From a virus, in IMG/VR virus record IMGVR_UViG_3300043466_000980, positions 1-28,384 of that record: 28,384 nucleotides of DNA. One strand, given 5' to 3'. The position numbers and the translations under genes were made by a program. Of this stretch, positions 14,702-23,121 are shown piece by piece (position 1 is the stretch's first letter; the number at the start of each line of letters is the position of its first letter). The notes under the pieces were generated by a model. That model was not told the DNA's origin. It worked only from the letters and a program-made list of their open reading frames with translations, and made no database searches.

Positions 14702-15757
14702 ATGGAACAAATCGATATAATTGGAGCAATAGATAGTTATTCAGATGCGAACGCTAATAACCTTAGAGCGCAACTTGAAACAGCAAACGGTAGCGATGTA
14801 ACTCTTAACATAGCTTCGGAAGGTGGATCTTACTTTGAGGGTCTTACTATGGCTTCCATGATCTCAACTTATAAAGGAAAAACAACGGCAAAGGGAATCG
14901 GAATTGTTGCCAGTGCAGCAACGGTTGTCTTTTTAGCTGCTGACGAAAAGATACTTACTAAGAATAGTTTCTTTATGATTCATTCTGCGTGGGCAGGTGC
15001 TGAAGGGAATGCAAAAGAAATCAGTAAGACAGTTGAACTATTGAGTAAAGTAGATGAGCAAATGGTTAACATCTATACGGCTCAAATGGAAAGCAAAGGT
15101 AAGCTAATCAATAACTCTATTGAAGAGACTAAAGCCTATGTAAAAGAAATGATGCAGGCAGAAACGTGGCTTAGTGCAGAAGAGGCTGTAGACTATGGCT
15201 TTGCGGATTACATAATGGATGAAGCACAAATACAGGACTATAATACTTATGCAGCGGTAATAAATAAAGTACGCGCTGAATCTAAATTTAAAAACATTCC
15301 AAAAATTAAAAACAGTATGAACGACAAGAAAAGTCTGTTACAAAGTATCGCTTCTGTTTTTGGTTTCAAAGCTGAAATAGTCGAAGAAAAAGATATGACA
15401 GTTATTGAAGAACCAAAGGCTTTAGAGATTGAAATCGAAAGGGAGTTTGAAGATTACACTCCACAGGAAAAAATCGATTACTACAAAAAAATGATTGCTG
15501 AACTTGAAGCTGAAAAAGAAGCAATGTCTACGGAAATGGCTGCCATGAAAGAGAAAATCAAATCTCAGGAAGACATGATGAAAGACAAAGAAGCTGTCTT
15601 ATCTCAAAAAGAGAAAATGATGGAAGAAGCACAGGCTCAAGCATTCGCAAAAATCGCTTACAAAAGTGAAAACAAAGGAACGGCTGTAAAGAGTAAATTT
15701 ACTCAAGACCAGATTGTTCAAGCGTCATCGTTTATCAAATCATTGTTAAATAAATAA
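14702..15757 (+). CDS. ClpP-like head maturation protease with coiled-coil tail
   Basis: A 351-residue capsid maturation protease. A GTG at 14684 is in frame but overlaps the -7 box, so ATG 14702 (MEQIDIIGAIDSY) is chosen. The N-terminal 190 residues follow the S14/ClpP-like peptidase: oxyanion strand NIASEGGS (36-43), nucleophile Ser71 in GIVASAAT, His94 in FMIHSAW, then a likely acidic residue in the AEEAVDYGFADYI region. Residues about 240-320 form a strong Lys/Glu/Met coiled coil (DYYKKMIAELEAEKEAMSTE and following), typical of scaffolding proteins. A protease-scaffold fusion would explain why no separate scaffold gene is visible. First gene of the head operon. Confidence 0.85.
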   Translation: MEQIDIIGAIDSYSDANANNLRAQLETANGSDVTLNIASEGGSYFEGLTMASMISTYKGKTTAKGIGIVASAATVVFLAADEKILTKNSFFMIHSAWAGAEGNAKEISKTVELLSKVDEQMVNIYTAQMESKGKLINNSIEETKAYVKEMMQAETWLSAEEAVDYGFADYIMDEAQIQDYNTYAAVINKVRAESKFKNIPKIKNSMNDKKSLLQSIASVFGFKAEIVEEKDMTVIEEPKALEIEIEREFEDYTPQEKIDYYKKMIAELEAEKEAMSTEMAAMKEKIKSQEDMMKDKEAVLSQKEKMMEEAQAQAFAKIAYKSENKGTAVKSKFTQDQIVQASSFIKSLLNK

Positions 15758-15768
15758 ACCTTAAAAAA

Positions 15769-16581
15769 ATGGCTTTTAATAAAGAAAATTTCTATCAAGA
15801 GGGTAACAGTCAAGAGTTTTTCTTTTCTCGTACAAACCCACTTGCAAACCCTGCTAACGCTGAAATCCTAAAGATTAAAAAAACAGGATGTTGCGATACT
15901 GAATTTGCCTTAGTTGCTGAGTACGCTTACAACGGTATGGGTCAAACATTCGAGATTGACTTTTCTGCTCCTACTTCAACTATCGATTCAAGATATGTTA
16001 AGGTTGTTGTAACAGATGGTCTTGGAAACTTTGCTACTGCTGTAGGAACTGGTACTGTTTCAAGTTTGACAGTTGACGTTGCTAACTTAGATGTTTCAGT
16101 TGTTTGGACTGTATCTGTAGTTATCGAAGTTCTTTCTAACGCTTCTGTAGATTGTCCTTGCATGGTTGAGTACACATTCCCTTACAATAGCTTTGTAGGT
16201 TCTGTAACTGTTGACACTACTACTTTGTATGCTGCGAGAGTTGCTGTGTTTGAAGCTGATGGTACAACTGCTATTGCTGACGCTGGTACTTATGACTTAG
16301 GAACATTCCCTGATGGTGGAACAACTGAAGATTTTAGTATAGTAATTAAAAATACTGGTGCTTCAGTTTTAACTATCAGTTCTGTTACATTTTCTGGTGA
16401 CGTTCTTAGCTTTACGCTTCCAGCTTTTGCAGGTGTTATTTATCCTGGTAACTCAATAACTTTAAAAGGAACTGTTGATGCTTCAGGTGCAGCTGGTTCT
16501 TACACAGGTGCAATTGTTATCAATAGCGATGCTTCAAATGTAGCTGTTTATAATGTTACTATTGATTACACTTTGGCTTAA
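15769..16581 (+). CDS. head decoration-like protein with Ig-like C-terminal domain
   Basis: A 270-residue protein between protease and major capsid, the usual place of a decoration or stabilisation protein. The N-terminal half (with the Cys pair GCCDTEFALVAEYAYNG) is beta-rich. From about residue 145 the protein has a beta-sandwich repeat (YDLGTFPDGG, FSIVIKNTGASVLTISSVTF, FAGVIYPGNSITLKGTVDA, GAIVINSDASN), strongly like ASPM-SPD2-Hydin/choice-of-anchor-D Ig-like domains. Such domains on capsids may bind glycans or mucus. Codon use is more T/GTT-rich than in neighbours, fitting high expression. Followed by the capsid gene after 37 bp. Confidence 0.65.
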   Translation: MAFNKENFYQEGNSQEFFFSRTNPLANPANAEILKIKKTGCCDTEFALVAEYAYNGMGQTFEIDFSAPTSTIDSRYVKVVVTDGLGNFATAVGTGTVSSLTVDVANLDVSVVWTVSVVIEVLSNASVDCPCMVEYTFPYNSFVGSVTVDTTTLYAARVAVFEADGTTAIADAGTYDLGTFPDGGTTEDFSIVIKNTGASVLTISSVTFSGDVLSFTLPAFAGVIYPGNSITLKGTVDASGAAGSYTGAIVINSDASNVAVYNVTIDYTLA

Positions 16582-16618
16582 TCTTAATTTTAAAACTTTA
16601 AATTGAAATATAATAATT

Positions 16619-17608
16619 ATGGCAATATATGAAAACGGTCAGTTCAATATCAATTTGATTGGCGAACAGGCACAGGAATTACTTTTGAAACCAGTGTTTT
16701 TTGATGCTGAAGTTGAAGACATTTTTGATACTATGTTACTTGTTAACAAGAAACAAAATATCGGTTATGTTGGCGAAATGGAAAACATCCTACAATTAGG
16801 CGATGGTTGCGGTTGGACTCCAAAGGGTGCAATGTCTATCTATGAAAGATGTATTGAGACTGAATTTGTAAAGGCAAACGTAGAACTTTGTTTTGACGAA
16901 TTTAAAGATACTGTTTACAAGCAACTTCTTAAAAAAGGAACTCAGATTGATAATCTTGAAGGTACGATCTTCATGGATCTACTTTTGTTAAGAATGCAAC
17001 AAGCAGTTAGAAAACAGGCTTTACTTCTTTCTTTCTTCGGAGACAAGGCTTCTGCTAACAATGACGTTAATATCGTAGACGGTATGTGGTCAGTTTACAT
17101 TCCAAACTTGGTTGCTCTTAACTTAGTTCCTTACATCAACTCAAACTCTGGTGTTCCATTGGGAGCAGGTGACGGTATTGACTTACTACAAGCTGTTTGG
17201 GAAAACTCTACTAACGTATTGAGTGCAGTTCCTGAAGCTGAAAAGGTATTCTTAGTTTCTGCTAACGTTTACAGACAATACTTAGCTGACCTACAAAACA
17301 ACGGTATCTCTTCAAATATGCACCTTGAATTGTTAATGAATGGTACTACCAGATTGACATTTAACGGTATCGAAGTTAAGCCTATGTACGAATGGCAAAG
17401 CTACGCTTTAGCTTATCAAGGAATCAATGACGCTAACTACGTTCTTTACACTAAGAGAGACAACTTAGTAATGGGTACTGACGTTACAAGTCCATTGAAC
17501 CAAGTTCAGGCTTGGCAGGATTGGGAAAGTGAGAAATTGAAAGCTAAGATTAAATTCTACTTAGGTTTCAACTATAAGCACAATGAACTTATCACTGTAG
17601 CATACTAA
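16619..17608 (+). CDS. major capsid protein, HK97-like fold
   Basis: A 329-residue protein placed after protease and decoration genes. It carries the sequence style of Bacteroidota phage capsids: an N-terminal arm (NLIGEQAQELLLKPVFF), a helical spine with KQALLLSFFGDKA, and a C-terminal stretch FNGIEVKPMYEWQSYALA with NYVLYTKRDNLVMGTDV and KAKIKFYLGFNYKHNELITVAY. No N-terminal delta domain is evident, in line with the scaffold being supplied by the protease tail. A hairpin lies directly after the stop codon. The assignment is from context and C-terminal pattern. Confidence 0.8.
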   Translation: MAIYENGQFNINLIGEQAQELLLKPVFFDAEVEDIFDTMLLVNKKQNIGYVGEMENILQLGDGCGWTPKGAMSIYERCIETEFVKANVELCFDEFKDTVYKQLLKKGTQIDNLEGTIFMDLLLLRMQQAVRKQALLLSFFGDKASANNDVNIVDGMWSVYIPNLVALNLVPYINSNSGVPLGAGDGIDLLQAVWENSTNVLSAVPEAEKVFLVSANVYRQYLADLQNNGISSNMHLELLMNGTTRLTFNGIEVKPMYEWQSYALAYQGINDANYVLYTKRDNLVMGTDVTSPLNQVQAWQDWESEKLKAKIKFYLGFNYKHNELITVAY

Positions 17609-17613
17609 AAAAA

Positions 17614-17635
17614 AGGGGGTTGAAATATACCCCCT
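17614..17635 (+). terminator. hairpin after major capsid gene
   Basis: AGGGGGT (17614-17620) pairs perfectly with ACCCCCT (17629-17635) around TGAAATAT. It has seven A residues on its left side and no T-run on its right, so on this strand it may act as an RNA stabiliser or partial attenuator; on the opposite strand it would look like a terminator. Confidence 0.6.
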
Positions 17636-17667
17636 ATATCTATTAACAAAATAAATCTATATTATAT

Positions 17668-18201
17668 ATGAGTTGTTTAACTTCAGGATATAGTGTTAGT
17701 TGTTCAACATCTTGTTCAGGCGGTCTTTATAAGTTCTGGTTGGCAAGTATTGGCGATATAACTTCACTTACCTACACAAGTGGTGAATTGACAGCAATTA
17801 CTATGAATGGTGCTGCTAAATTTTATGAGTTTATCCCTTACCAAGAAACTGGTAGCTGGGTAGAAACTGGTGAGAGAACAAACTGTAATACAGTTGTAAC
17901 TCAAACTTTGACAGGTATATTCCCTTGTCATGCTCAAGACATGAAAGAAGCTATTGACGAATTGAAGGCTTGTTGTTGTGGATTCGTGGTTATTCACGAA
18001 GAAAACAATGGTACAAGATGGATTTGGGGAGTACCTCAATCTTTGTCTTCAAATGGTGTTCACTTCCCTGCTCAATTGACAGCGTTTGAAACTACTACAG
18101 GAACTGCTATCAATGACCAGAATCAGGCTTCAATAACTTTGGTTTCTCGCGGTACTGCTTTGGCATGGCCAGTAGCTTCAGCGGTTACTATTCCAGTATA
18201 G
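17668..18201 (+). CDS. putative major tail tube protein
   Basis: A 177-residue beta-rich protein with an unusual Cys/Ser-rich start (MSCLTSGYSVSCSTSCSGG) and a CCC triplet near residue 92-94. The pattern FVVIHEENNGTRWIWGVPQS followed by TGTAINDQNQASITLVSRGTALA resembles Bacteroidota phage tail tube-type proteins, where a ligand-like NNG-xx-W turn precedes a closing beta-hairpin. The gene has hairpins on both sides (17614 and 18229), typical of a highly expressed structural gene. Alternative: a second decoration protein, as it sits in the head module. Confidence 0.45.
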   Translation: MSCLTSGYSVSCSTSCSGGLYKFWLASIGDITSLTYTSGELTAITMNGAAKFYEFIPYQETGSWVETGERTNCNTVVTQTLTGIFPCHAQDMKEAIDELKACCCGFVVIHEENNGTRWIWGVPQSLSSNGVHFPAQLTAFETTTGTAINDQNQASITLVSRGTALAWPVASAVTIPV

Positions 18202-18227
18202 GCTCTGCTTTGTTCGTTATATATCGG

Positions 18228-18252
18228 AGGGTGGTTAATAGCCACCCTTTTT
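18228..18252 (+). terminator. rho-independent terminator
   Basis: GGGTGG (18229-18234) pairs with CCACCC (18242-18247) around TTAATAG, extended by A18228-T18248, and is followed by TTTTT (18248-18252). Probably limits transcription from the capsid/tail tube genes into the portal gene. Confidence 0.8.
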
Positions 18253-18266
18253 AAAATTTTAAAGCT

Positions 18267-18470
18267 ATGTTTAAAGTAACTGATAAATTTAAAGACTGTA
18301 CTGTTTATTGTTCTCAATTTAACGTATCTTTAAAGGATGCTACACAAGACCAATTAGAGCATTTGTATCACATAGGTCATGAGGGTGTAATTGCAGATAA
18401 AAAAAAGGTAAAGAACAAACCAGTAGACAATCTTGAAAATGAAAAACAAAACGAATCTGAGGGCGAATAG
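18267..18470 (+). CDS. small hypothetical head-region protein
   Basis: A 67-residue protein. N-terminal part FKDCTVYCSQFNVSLKDATQDQLEHLYHIGHEGV resembles short proteins found next to phage portal or capsid genes, in which a TQ-x-QL-x-xLY-x-xGH segment recurs; the rest is a Lys/Glu/Asn-rich tail. Function unknown. It overlaps the portal start by 32 bases. Confidence 0.55.
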   Translation: MFKVTDKFKDCTVYCSQFNVSLKDATQDQLEHLYHIGHEGVIADKKKVKNKPVDNLENEKQNESEGE

Positions 18471-20175
18471 AATCAATGCGAATCCTGCCACCTCGAACAA
18501 AGTCCACGCGTGGACAGGTGTTCAGCTTGGTGTTCGCCCTTTTTTAATAGATGACATCTTTAGAGAACCAACTAAAGAGTTTTTAGATACAACGGTTGTA
18601 GAGTATATTCCTTTTAATACCTATGACCTTTGGCGATTAGATAGGATTCAGGCTATCTGTAATAATTCCACTACTACGTCTTCAATTATTCAACAAAAAG
18701 TAAACTACGCTTTAGGTGATGGGTTTTATAGCGTACCTGCTGCTTCTCTTAATATCCTTTCGAGCGTTCGCGAGCAGTTGGTTGACAAGGCACAGATAAC
18801 AATGGAGCAAGAAATTGAACTAAATGATTTCTTAATGAATGTTAACCCTGAGAATGAAAGTTTAGAGGAATTGAGTGCAAAGATATTTAAAGACTTTGCC
18901 AGTTTTGGTAATGCCTTTATAGAGTTACAAAGAATTAAGGTAGGCGGAACGTTGAAATATACGATGCGATTACTACCTATTACATGGTGTAGACCAAAGA
19001 AGGCAGCTAAAGACGAACTTTACCCTACTCATATAGGTATCAGTTCTGAGTTTGAGCAACACTATATTATAACACCAAAAGACCCTATTGACTTACCACT
19101 TTTCCCACACTTCGAGCGATTCGATAACGTGGAAAAATCTATTATACATTTAAAGAATTACGAACCTACTTTAGTTTATTGGGGTATTCCTGACTGGGTC
19201 AGTGCAAAGATATGGAGCGAATTAGAATATAGGATTCCAAAGTTTAATCAAAGTAAGTTTGAGAATGGTTTCACTCCAAGTGCTATTATTTCTTTATACG
19301 GTTCTACAAATCAGGAAGAGGCTCAGGAAGTAGTAAGGGCGATGCGCGACTGTTTTACTGGTACTGGGAATAATAACAAGATGTTTATTCAGGCTTTGAG
19401 AGATAACAGTTATAAGGCTGATGTACAAGTTTTGGATAGTAGTTTTGATGGCGAATTTATGCAGTTGCAAAGTATAGCACAACAAGCTATTGTTTCTGCT
19501 CACAGATGGACTATGAGTTTAGGCGGTTTTAGTACAGCTGGTCAGCAAGGCACTAACCAACAAACAAGAACAGAGTTTGATATTGTTTATAATACTGTTA
19601 TTAGACCTATACAAAGAATGTTTTTAACTAAGTTTTTAAACCCAGTTATTCAAGACGCTGCTAAATTCTTTGGCAAAGATTGGTCGAATATTGCTTTGGA
19701 TATTGCTAAATCTTATCCTACATCTTTTGCTGGTGATTTAGATATTAAGACTGTTTTAACAACCGATGAGCAAAGAGCGGAACTTGGTTTTCAGCCTTTG
19801 GAGAAAGTAACTCCTGAGACAGAATTACAGCCATTACCTGAAGATCCTATCATGGCAAGTATTAAGGTTCAAGACAGTTATGCTGATTATCCTAAAGAGG
19901 CTATAAATAATGCCAAACGTGCTTTAAAATATGCTGAAGAAAACGGCTGGGGAAGCTGTGGAGAAGCGACAGGAAAAGCGCGCGCTAATCAATTAGCAAA
20001 GGGCGAACCAATTAGTAGAGATACAATTGCAAGAATGGCATCTTTTAAAAGACACCAACAGCATAAGAATGTTCCTTACTCAGAAGGTTGTGGCGGTTTG
20101 ATGTGGGACAGTTGGGGCGGTGACGCAGGAATAGAATGGGCGATTAACAAACTTAAAGAAATAGATAGCAAATGA
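18439..20175 (+). CDS. portal protein with C-terminal GCGGLMWD domain
   Basis: A 578-residue portal, the dodecameric DNA gate of the capsid. A TTG at 18433 is in frame; ATG 18439 is preferred. The crown-wing-stem body spans about 1-450 (LRLLPITWCRP-like MRLLPITWCRPK, YWGIPDWVSAKIWSELEY, FENGFTPSAIISLYG, QQTRTEFDIVYNTVIRPIQR). Residues about 480-578 form a separate domain: DYPKEAINNAKRALKYAEEN, GKARANQLAKGEPIS, TIARMASFKRHQQHK and EGCGGLMWDSWGGDAGIEWA. I have seen this domain attached to other phage head proteins, including prohead proteases. Its role is unknown. ATGA overlap with the next gene. Confidence 0.85.
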   Translation: MKNKTNLRANRINANPATSNKVHAWTGVQLGVRPFLIDDIFREPTKEFLDTTVVEYIPFNTYDLWRLDRIQAICNNSTTTSSIIQQKVNYALGDGFYSVPAASLNILSSVREQLVDKAQITMEQEIELNDFLMNVNPENESLEELSAKIFKDFASFGNAFIELQRIKVGGTLKYTMRLLPITWCRPKKAAKDELYPTHIGISSEFEQHYIITPKDPIDLPLFPHFERFDNVEKSIIHLKNYEPTLVYWGIPDWVSAKIWSELEYRIPKFNQSKFENGFTPSAIISLYGSTNQEEAQEVVRAMRDCFTGTGNNNKMFIQALRDNSYKADVQVLDSSFDGEFMQLQSIAQQAIVSAHRWTMSLGGFSTAGQQGTNQQTRTEFDIVYNTVIRPIQRMFLTKFLNPVIQDAAKFFGKDWSNIALDIAKSYPTSFAGDLDIKTVLTTDEQRAELGFQPLEKVTPETELQPLPEDPIMASIKVQDSYADYPKEAINNAKRALKYAEENGWGSCGEATGKARANQLAKGEPISRDTIARMASFKRHQQHKNVPYSEGCGGLMWDSWGGDAGIEWAINKLKEIDSK

Positions 20176-20813
20176 GTACATTGATTAAGCCTCAAGAGGT
20201 TGTTAATACAGGTATCTATAGAGCAGCGCCAGTTAATACTCGCTTTGATATTAACATTATAGCACCTCACATTAAGAGTGCAGAAGAACGCTTTTTGCTT
20301 CCTTTGTTGGGTTCGGCTTTATATAATGATATGATACTACAACAGAATGCGAACGTATCAAATTATAACCCTGACGCTGGTGCTATCGTTCAAAAGTTCC
20401 CAACTAACGCTGCCTATGAAATCCTTTGGACATCCTATGTTTTAAGATATATAGGTTATGTTATTTATTACGAGGCTTTACCTTATTTGACGTTCCAAGT
20501 TAGTAGTAAGGGTATCTTTACAAATGATAGTGAGTTTGCTTCAAATGGCGGTTTGGCTTCTGTTAAATTCATGCAGGATAACACGCTTCAAAAGATAGAT
20601 AATTTAAAACCTTTAATAGAAAAATACCTTTGTGATAACAAGAATACTTTGCCTCTGTTTGATAGTAAACATTGCGATTGCCATAGCTGTGAGGATGACA
20701 ATAATTGCGGTTGCGGTTATGGTCATGAATGCGGTTATTTTTTAAGATCTGGCTTTTATTGTAGATCTTGCAGAACAAGAAAAAATAATTCAACAAATAT
20801 AATATTATACTAA
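20172..20813 (+). CDS. head-tail connector-like protein with Cys-rich tail
   Basis: A 213-residue protein directly after the portal. The helical body (NIIAPHIKSAEERFLLPLLG, YEILWTSYVLRYIGYVIYYEA, VKFMQDNTLQKIDNLKPLIEKYL) is typical of connector/DUF6712-like proteins of Bacteroidota phages. The last 50 residues are Cys-rich (KHCDCHSCEDDNNCGCGYG, GHECGYFL, YCRSCRTRK), with nine or more Cys, suggesting metal binding. The final RTRKNNSTNIILY looks less protein-like. Starts overlapping the portal stop. Confidence 0.6.
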   Translation: MSTLIKPQEVVNTGIYRAAPVNTRFDINIIAPHIKSAEERFLLPLLGSALYNDMILQQNANVSNYNPDAGAIVQKFPTNAAYEILWTSYVLRYIGYVIYYEALPYLTFQVSSKGIFTNDSEFASNGGLASVKFMQDNTLQKIDNLKPLIEKYLCDNKNTLPLFDSKHCDCHSCEDDNNCGCGYGHECGYFLRSGFYCRSCRTRKNNSTNIILY

Positions 20814-20814
20814 A

Positions 20815-22287
20815 ATGAACATAGTAAAACAGTCAACTGGTAACGTAGTTTTAACTGATAACAGCGGTAATATCTTAAAGGTATTTGTTCAGGTTAATGC
20901 TTTGGATGTTGTTAGTTCAAATGAGATTATCGTTAAGTACGGAATGAATCAATGGACTACACTTTTTGCTGACCAGATAGATAACACTCAGATAGAACCT
21001 GCTGCAGCTGTTCCTTTCAATGGAAACGCTTACTCTTTGGTTTCACTACTTAGTAGCTCTTTTTTTTTTGAGTTAAGTGGGGGCGGTGGGTCTCAGAATC
21101 TAAGTCAAGTTTTAACTGTTGGTAACTCAGCAGGGAATCAGGATATTATTGACATTGACAAATTAGATTTTAACACAGCTACCACAGATACTGCTGGTGC
21201 TGGTCAGCTTGTTTGGAATGATACTTTAGGAACTTTAGACTTAGGTTTAAAAGGTGGCACTACAATTTCAAATGTAGGTCAGCATCTTCATGCAAGGGTA
21301 GTTAATAAGACATCTCCTTTAGTTCCTTTGACTAAGGCAGGTTATCAGGTTGTTATTGTTTCAGGTGCTACTGGTCAGAGGTTATCTGTTAAGTTAGCTA
21401 AGGCTGACAATGACGCTAATAGTGCTGGAACTTTAGGAATTGTTTGTGAGAATATAGCAGTTAACCAAGAGGGTTTTATTGTATCAGTAGGTCAGTTAAC
21501 TAACATCAATACAACTGGTAGCTTACAGGGTGAAACTTGGAACGATGGAGATTCATTGTATTTAAGTCCTTCAACTTTTGGAGCGGTTACAAATGTAAAA
21601 CCGAGCGCACCATTTCACGAGGTTAGGGTTGGTTATGTCGAATATGCTCACGCTATCAATGGTAAGATTTACGTTAAGATTGACAACGGTTATGAACTTA
21701 ACGAATTGCATAACGTAGATATAAACACAGGTACTTTAGCAAATAATGATATTATAGCTTATAACTCAAGTACATTAGTTTGGGAGAACAAAACGATATC
21801 GACAGCTTTAGGTTATACACCTGCTCAAAGCGAAGGATGGACAGTTATTGTAAAAAGTGCAAATCAAAATGTAGTTAATAGTTCAACTTTGGTAGATGAT
21901 ACAGAACTTCAATTTTCTGTAGTAGCTGGTGGAAACTATATGATTCAAATGGTTTTAGCTACAGCTGGAGATAGTACGTTAAATGATTACAAATTTGGTT
22001 ATGCTGTTAGTGCAGGTACTATGACTGGTTCTGGAAATGCTATTTGCAGGAATGCTGCAAATTCTGCTGTTGTAACTGCTATAAACGTCTCTGGTGCAAG
22101 TATAACAAATGCTATCCCTATAGGTCAAATAGGAAATTTAAATGGAATAACAACTGGTACTATTGATTTTGGATTCTATGCGACAAATAATGGTATATTT
22201 AAATTTCAATTTGCTTTAAACTCTGGAGCATCTGGAACAGCCAGAACTTGTAAAGGAACAATTTTAAAATTTAAAAGATTAGATTAA
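20815..22287 (+). CDS. tail fibre/receptor-binding protein
   Basis: A 490-residue fibre-like protein. The N-terminus (1-75) is a small attachment domain, followed by FFFELSGGGGS, a Gly hinge, and a repeat-rich shaft (QVLTVGNSAGNQDIIDIDKL ... TLDLGLKGGTTI). The middle KTSPLVPLTKAGYQVVIVSG with ETWNDGDSLYLSP and HEVRVGYVEYA matches a shaft/knob segment found in many tail fibres. The C-terminal 130 residues (WTVIVKSANQNVVNSSTLVD ... NGIFKFQFALNSGASGTARTC) are a jelly-roll-like sandwich and the likely receptor-binding part. A run of ten T residues lies within codons for the Phe triplet. Confidence 0.7.
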   Translation: MNIVKQSTGNVVLTDNSGNILKVFVQVNALDVVSSNEIIVKYGMNQWTTLFADQIDNTQIEPAAAVPFNGNAYSLVSLLSSSFFFELSGGGGSQNLSQVLTVGNSAGNQDIIDIDKLDFNTATTDTAGAGQLVWNDTLGTLDLGLKGGTTISNVGQHLHARVVNKTSPLVPLTKAGYQVVIVSGATGQRLSVKLAKADNDANSAGTLGIVCENIAVNQEGFIVSVGQLTNINTTGSLQGETWNDGDSLYLSPSTFGAVTNVKPSAPFHEVRVGYVEYAHAINGKIYVKIDNGYELNELHNVDINTGTLANNDIIAYNSSTLVWENKTISTALGYTPAQSEGWTVIVKSANQNVVNSSTLVDDTELQFSVVAGGNYMIQMVLATAGDSTLNDYKFGYAVSAGTMTGSGNAICRNAANSAVVTAINVSGASITNAIPIGQIGNLNGITTGTIDFGFYATNNGIFKFQFALNSGASGTARTCKGTILKFKRLD

Positions 22288-22290
22288 ATT

Positions 22291-22590
22291 ATGGCACTAT
22301 TATTATCAAAAAACACAACAACTATTTTAGTTCAAAATACTGATATTGAACTGGCTTCTGTTTATGTTAGAATTGTTTTCACTTGTAATTTAGATGGAAC
22401 GCTAACAGTAAACTATAAAACGTATTTAAACTATGATAGCTTTTTAGAGGGTAAAGAGTTAAGTACAAATATAGTTAACCTTACTTATAACTTTGCTATA
22501 CTTCCAACTGAGACACAAAGTTTAGAAACGGCTTTGCTTTATATGCAAAATGAATTTATATTGTTAGGGTATAATGTTATAATTGATTAA
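22291..22590 (+). CDS. small fibre-associated protein
   Basis: A 99-residue beta-rich protein (LVQNTDIELASVYVRIVFTC, LDGTLTVNYKTYLN) of unknown family lying between the fibre gene and the holin. A small fibre chaperone or accessory is the simplest reading from position. It starts 3 bp after the fibre stop. Confidence 0.5.
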   Translation: MALLLSKNTTTILVQNTDIELASVYVRIVFTCNLDGTLTVNYKTYLNYDSFLEGKELSTNIVNLTYNFAILPTETQSLETALLYMQNEFILLGYNVIID

Positions 22591-22599
22591 ATTTAAATA

Positions 22600-23064
22600 A
22601 TGAAGACTTTACTATCAGACGTTGTTAACGTTTTACACTCTGTACTACTTACTATATTAGTCTTTTTAAATCCTATTGCAGGTGTTATTTTGACTGTTAT
22701 TAGCTTTGTAACTATTGATACTTTATTTGCTTACTGGAGGGTTAAGAAGGTAGGCATGAAGTGGACAAGTAGAAAGTTAAGAGTAGGTCTGGTAAATAAG
22801 TCTATCACTTATATTAGTTTGATTATTCTTTTTTTCTTAATGGATAAATTTATTTTGAATAGTTTATTTGTTAATTTGGTAAAGATTGAATATTTTATGA
22901 CTAAATTATTAAGTTTAGTTTTTATCTTTATAGAGTTCACTTCAATAGATGAAAGTTATACCATAGTAAAGGGAAAAAGTATCTTCACGAGCGTTAAGGA
23001 ATTAATAGGTAAGGCGAATGATATAAAGAACGATTTAAAGAACTTCAACGAAGACAAACAATAA
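22600..23064 (+). CDS. holin (phage holin family 4-like)
   Basis: A 154-residue membrane protein. Hydrophobic segments at about 12-40 (LHSVLLTILVFLNPIAGVIL, then VISFVTIDTLFAYW), 70-88 (YISLIILFFLMDKFI) and 100-115 (KLLSLVFIFIEF), then the SIDESYTIVKGK segment and a polar helical tail (ELIGKANDIKNDLKNFNEDK). This is the layout of the toxin-secretion/lysis holin family 4. It would form the membrane lesion that lets the endolysin at 27524 reach the cell wall. It is the last gene before a terminator, and it is 4.5 kb from the endolysin gene, which is unusual. Confidence 0.7.
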   Translation: MKTLLSDVVNVLHSVLLTILVFLNPIAGVILTVISFVTIDTLFAYWRVKKVGMKWTSRKLRVGLVNKSITYISLIILFFLMDKFILNSLFVNLVKIEYFMTKLLSLVFIFIEFTSIDESYTIVKGKSIFTSVKELIGKANDIKNDLKNFNEDKQ

Positions 23065-23092
23065 GACAATCTGCATTTTAGACCATGAATGA

Positions 23093-23120
23093 AGGGTAGC
23101 CCCGTAAGGCTATCCTTTTT
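23093..23120 (+). terminator. rho-independent terminator after holin
   Basis: AGGGTAGCC (23093-23101) pairs with GGCTATCCT (23108-23116), with one G-T pair and a CCGTAA loop, followed by TTTTT (23116-23120). It closes the late head/fibre/lysis block. Confidence 0.85.
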
Positions 23121-23121
23121 C

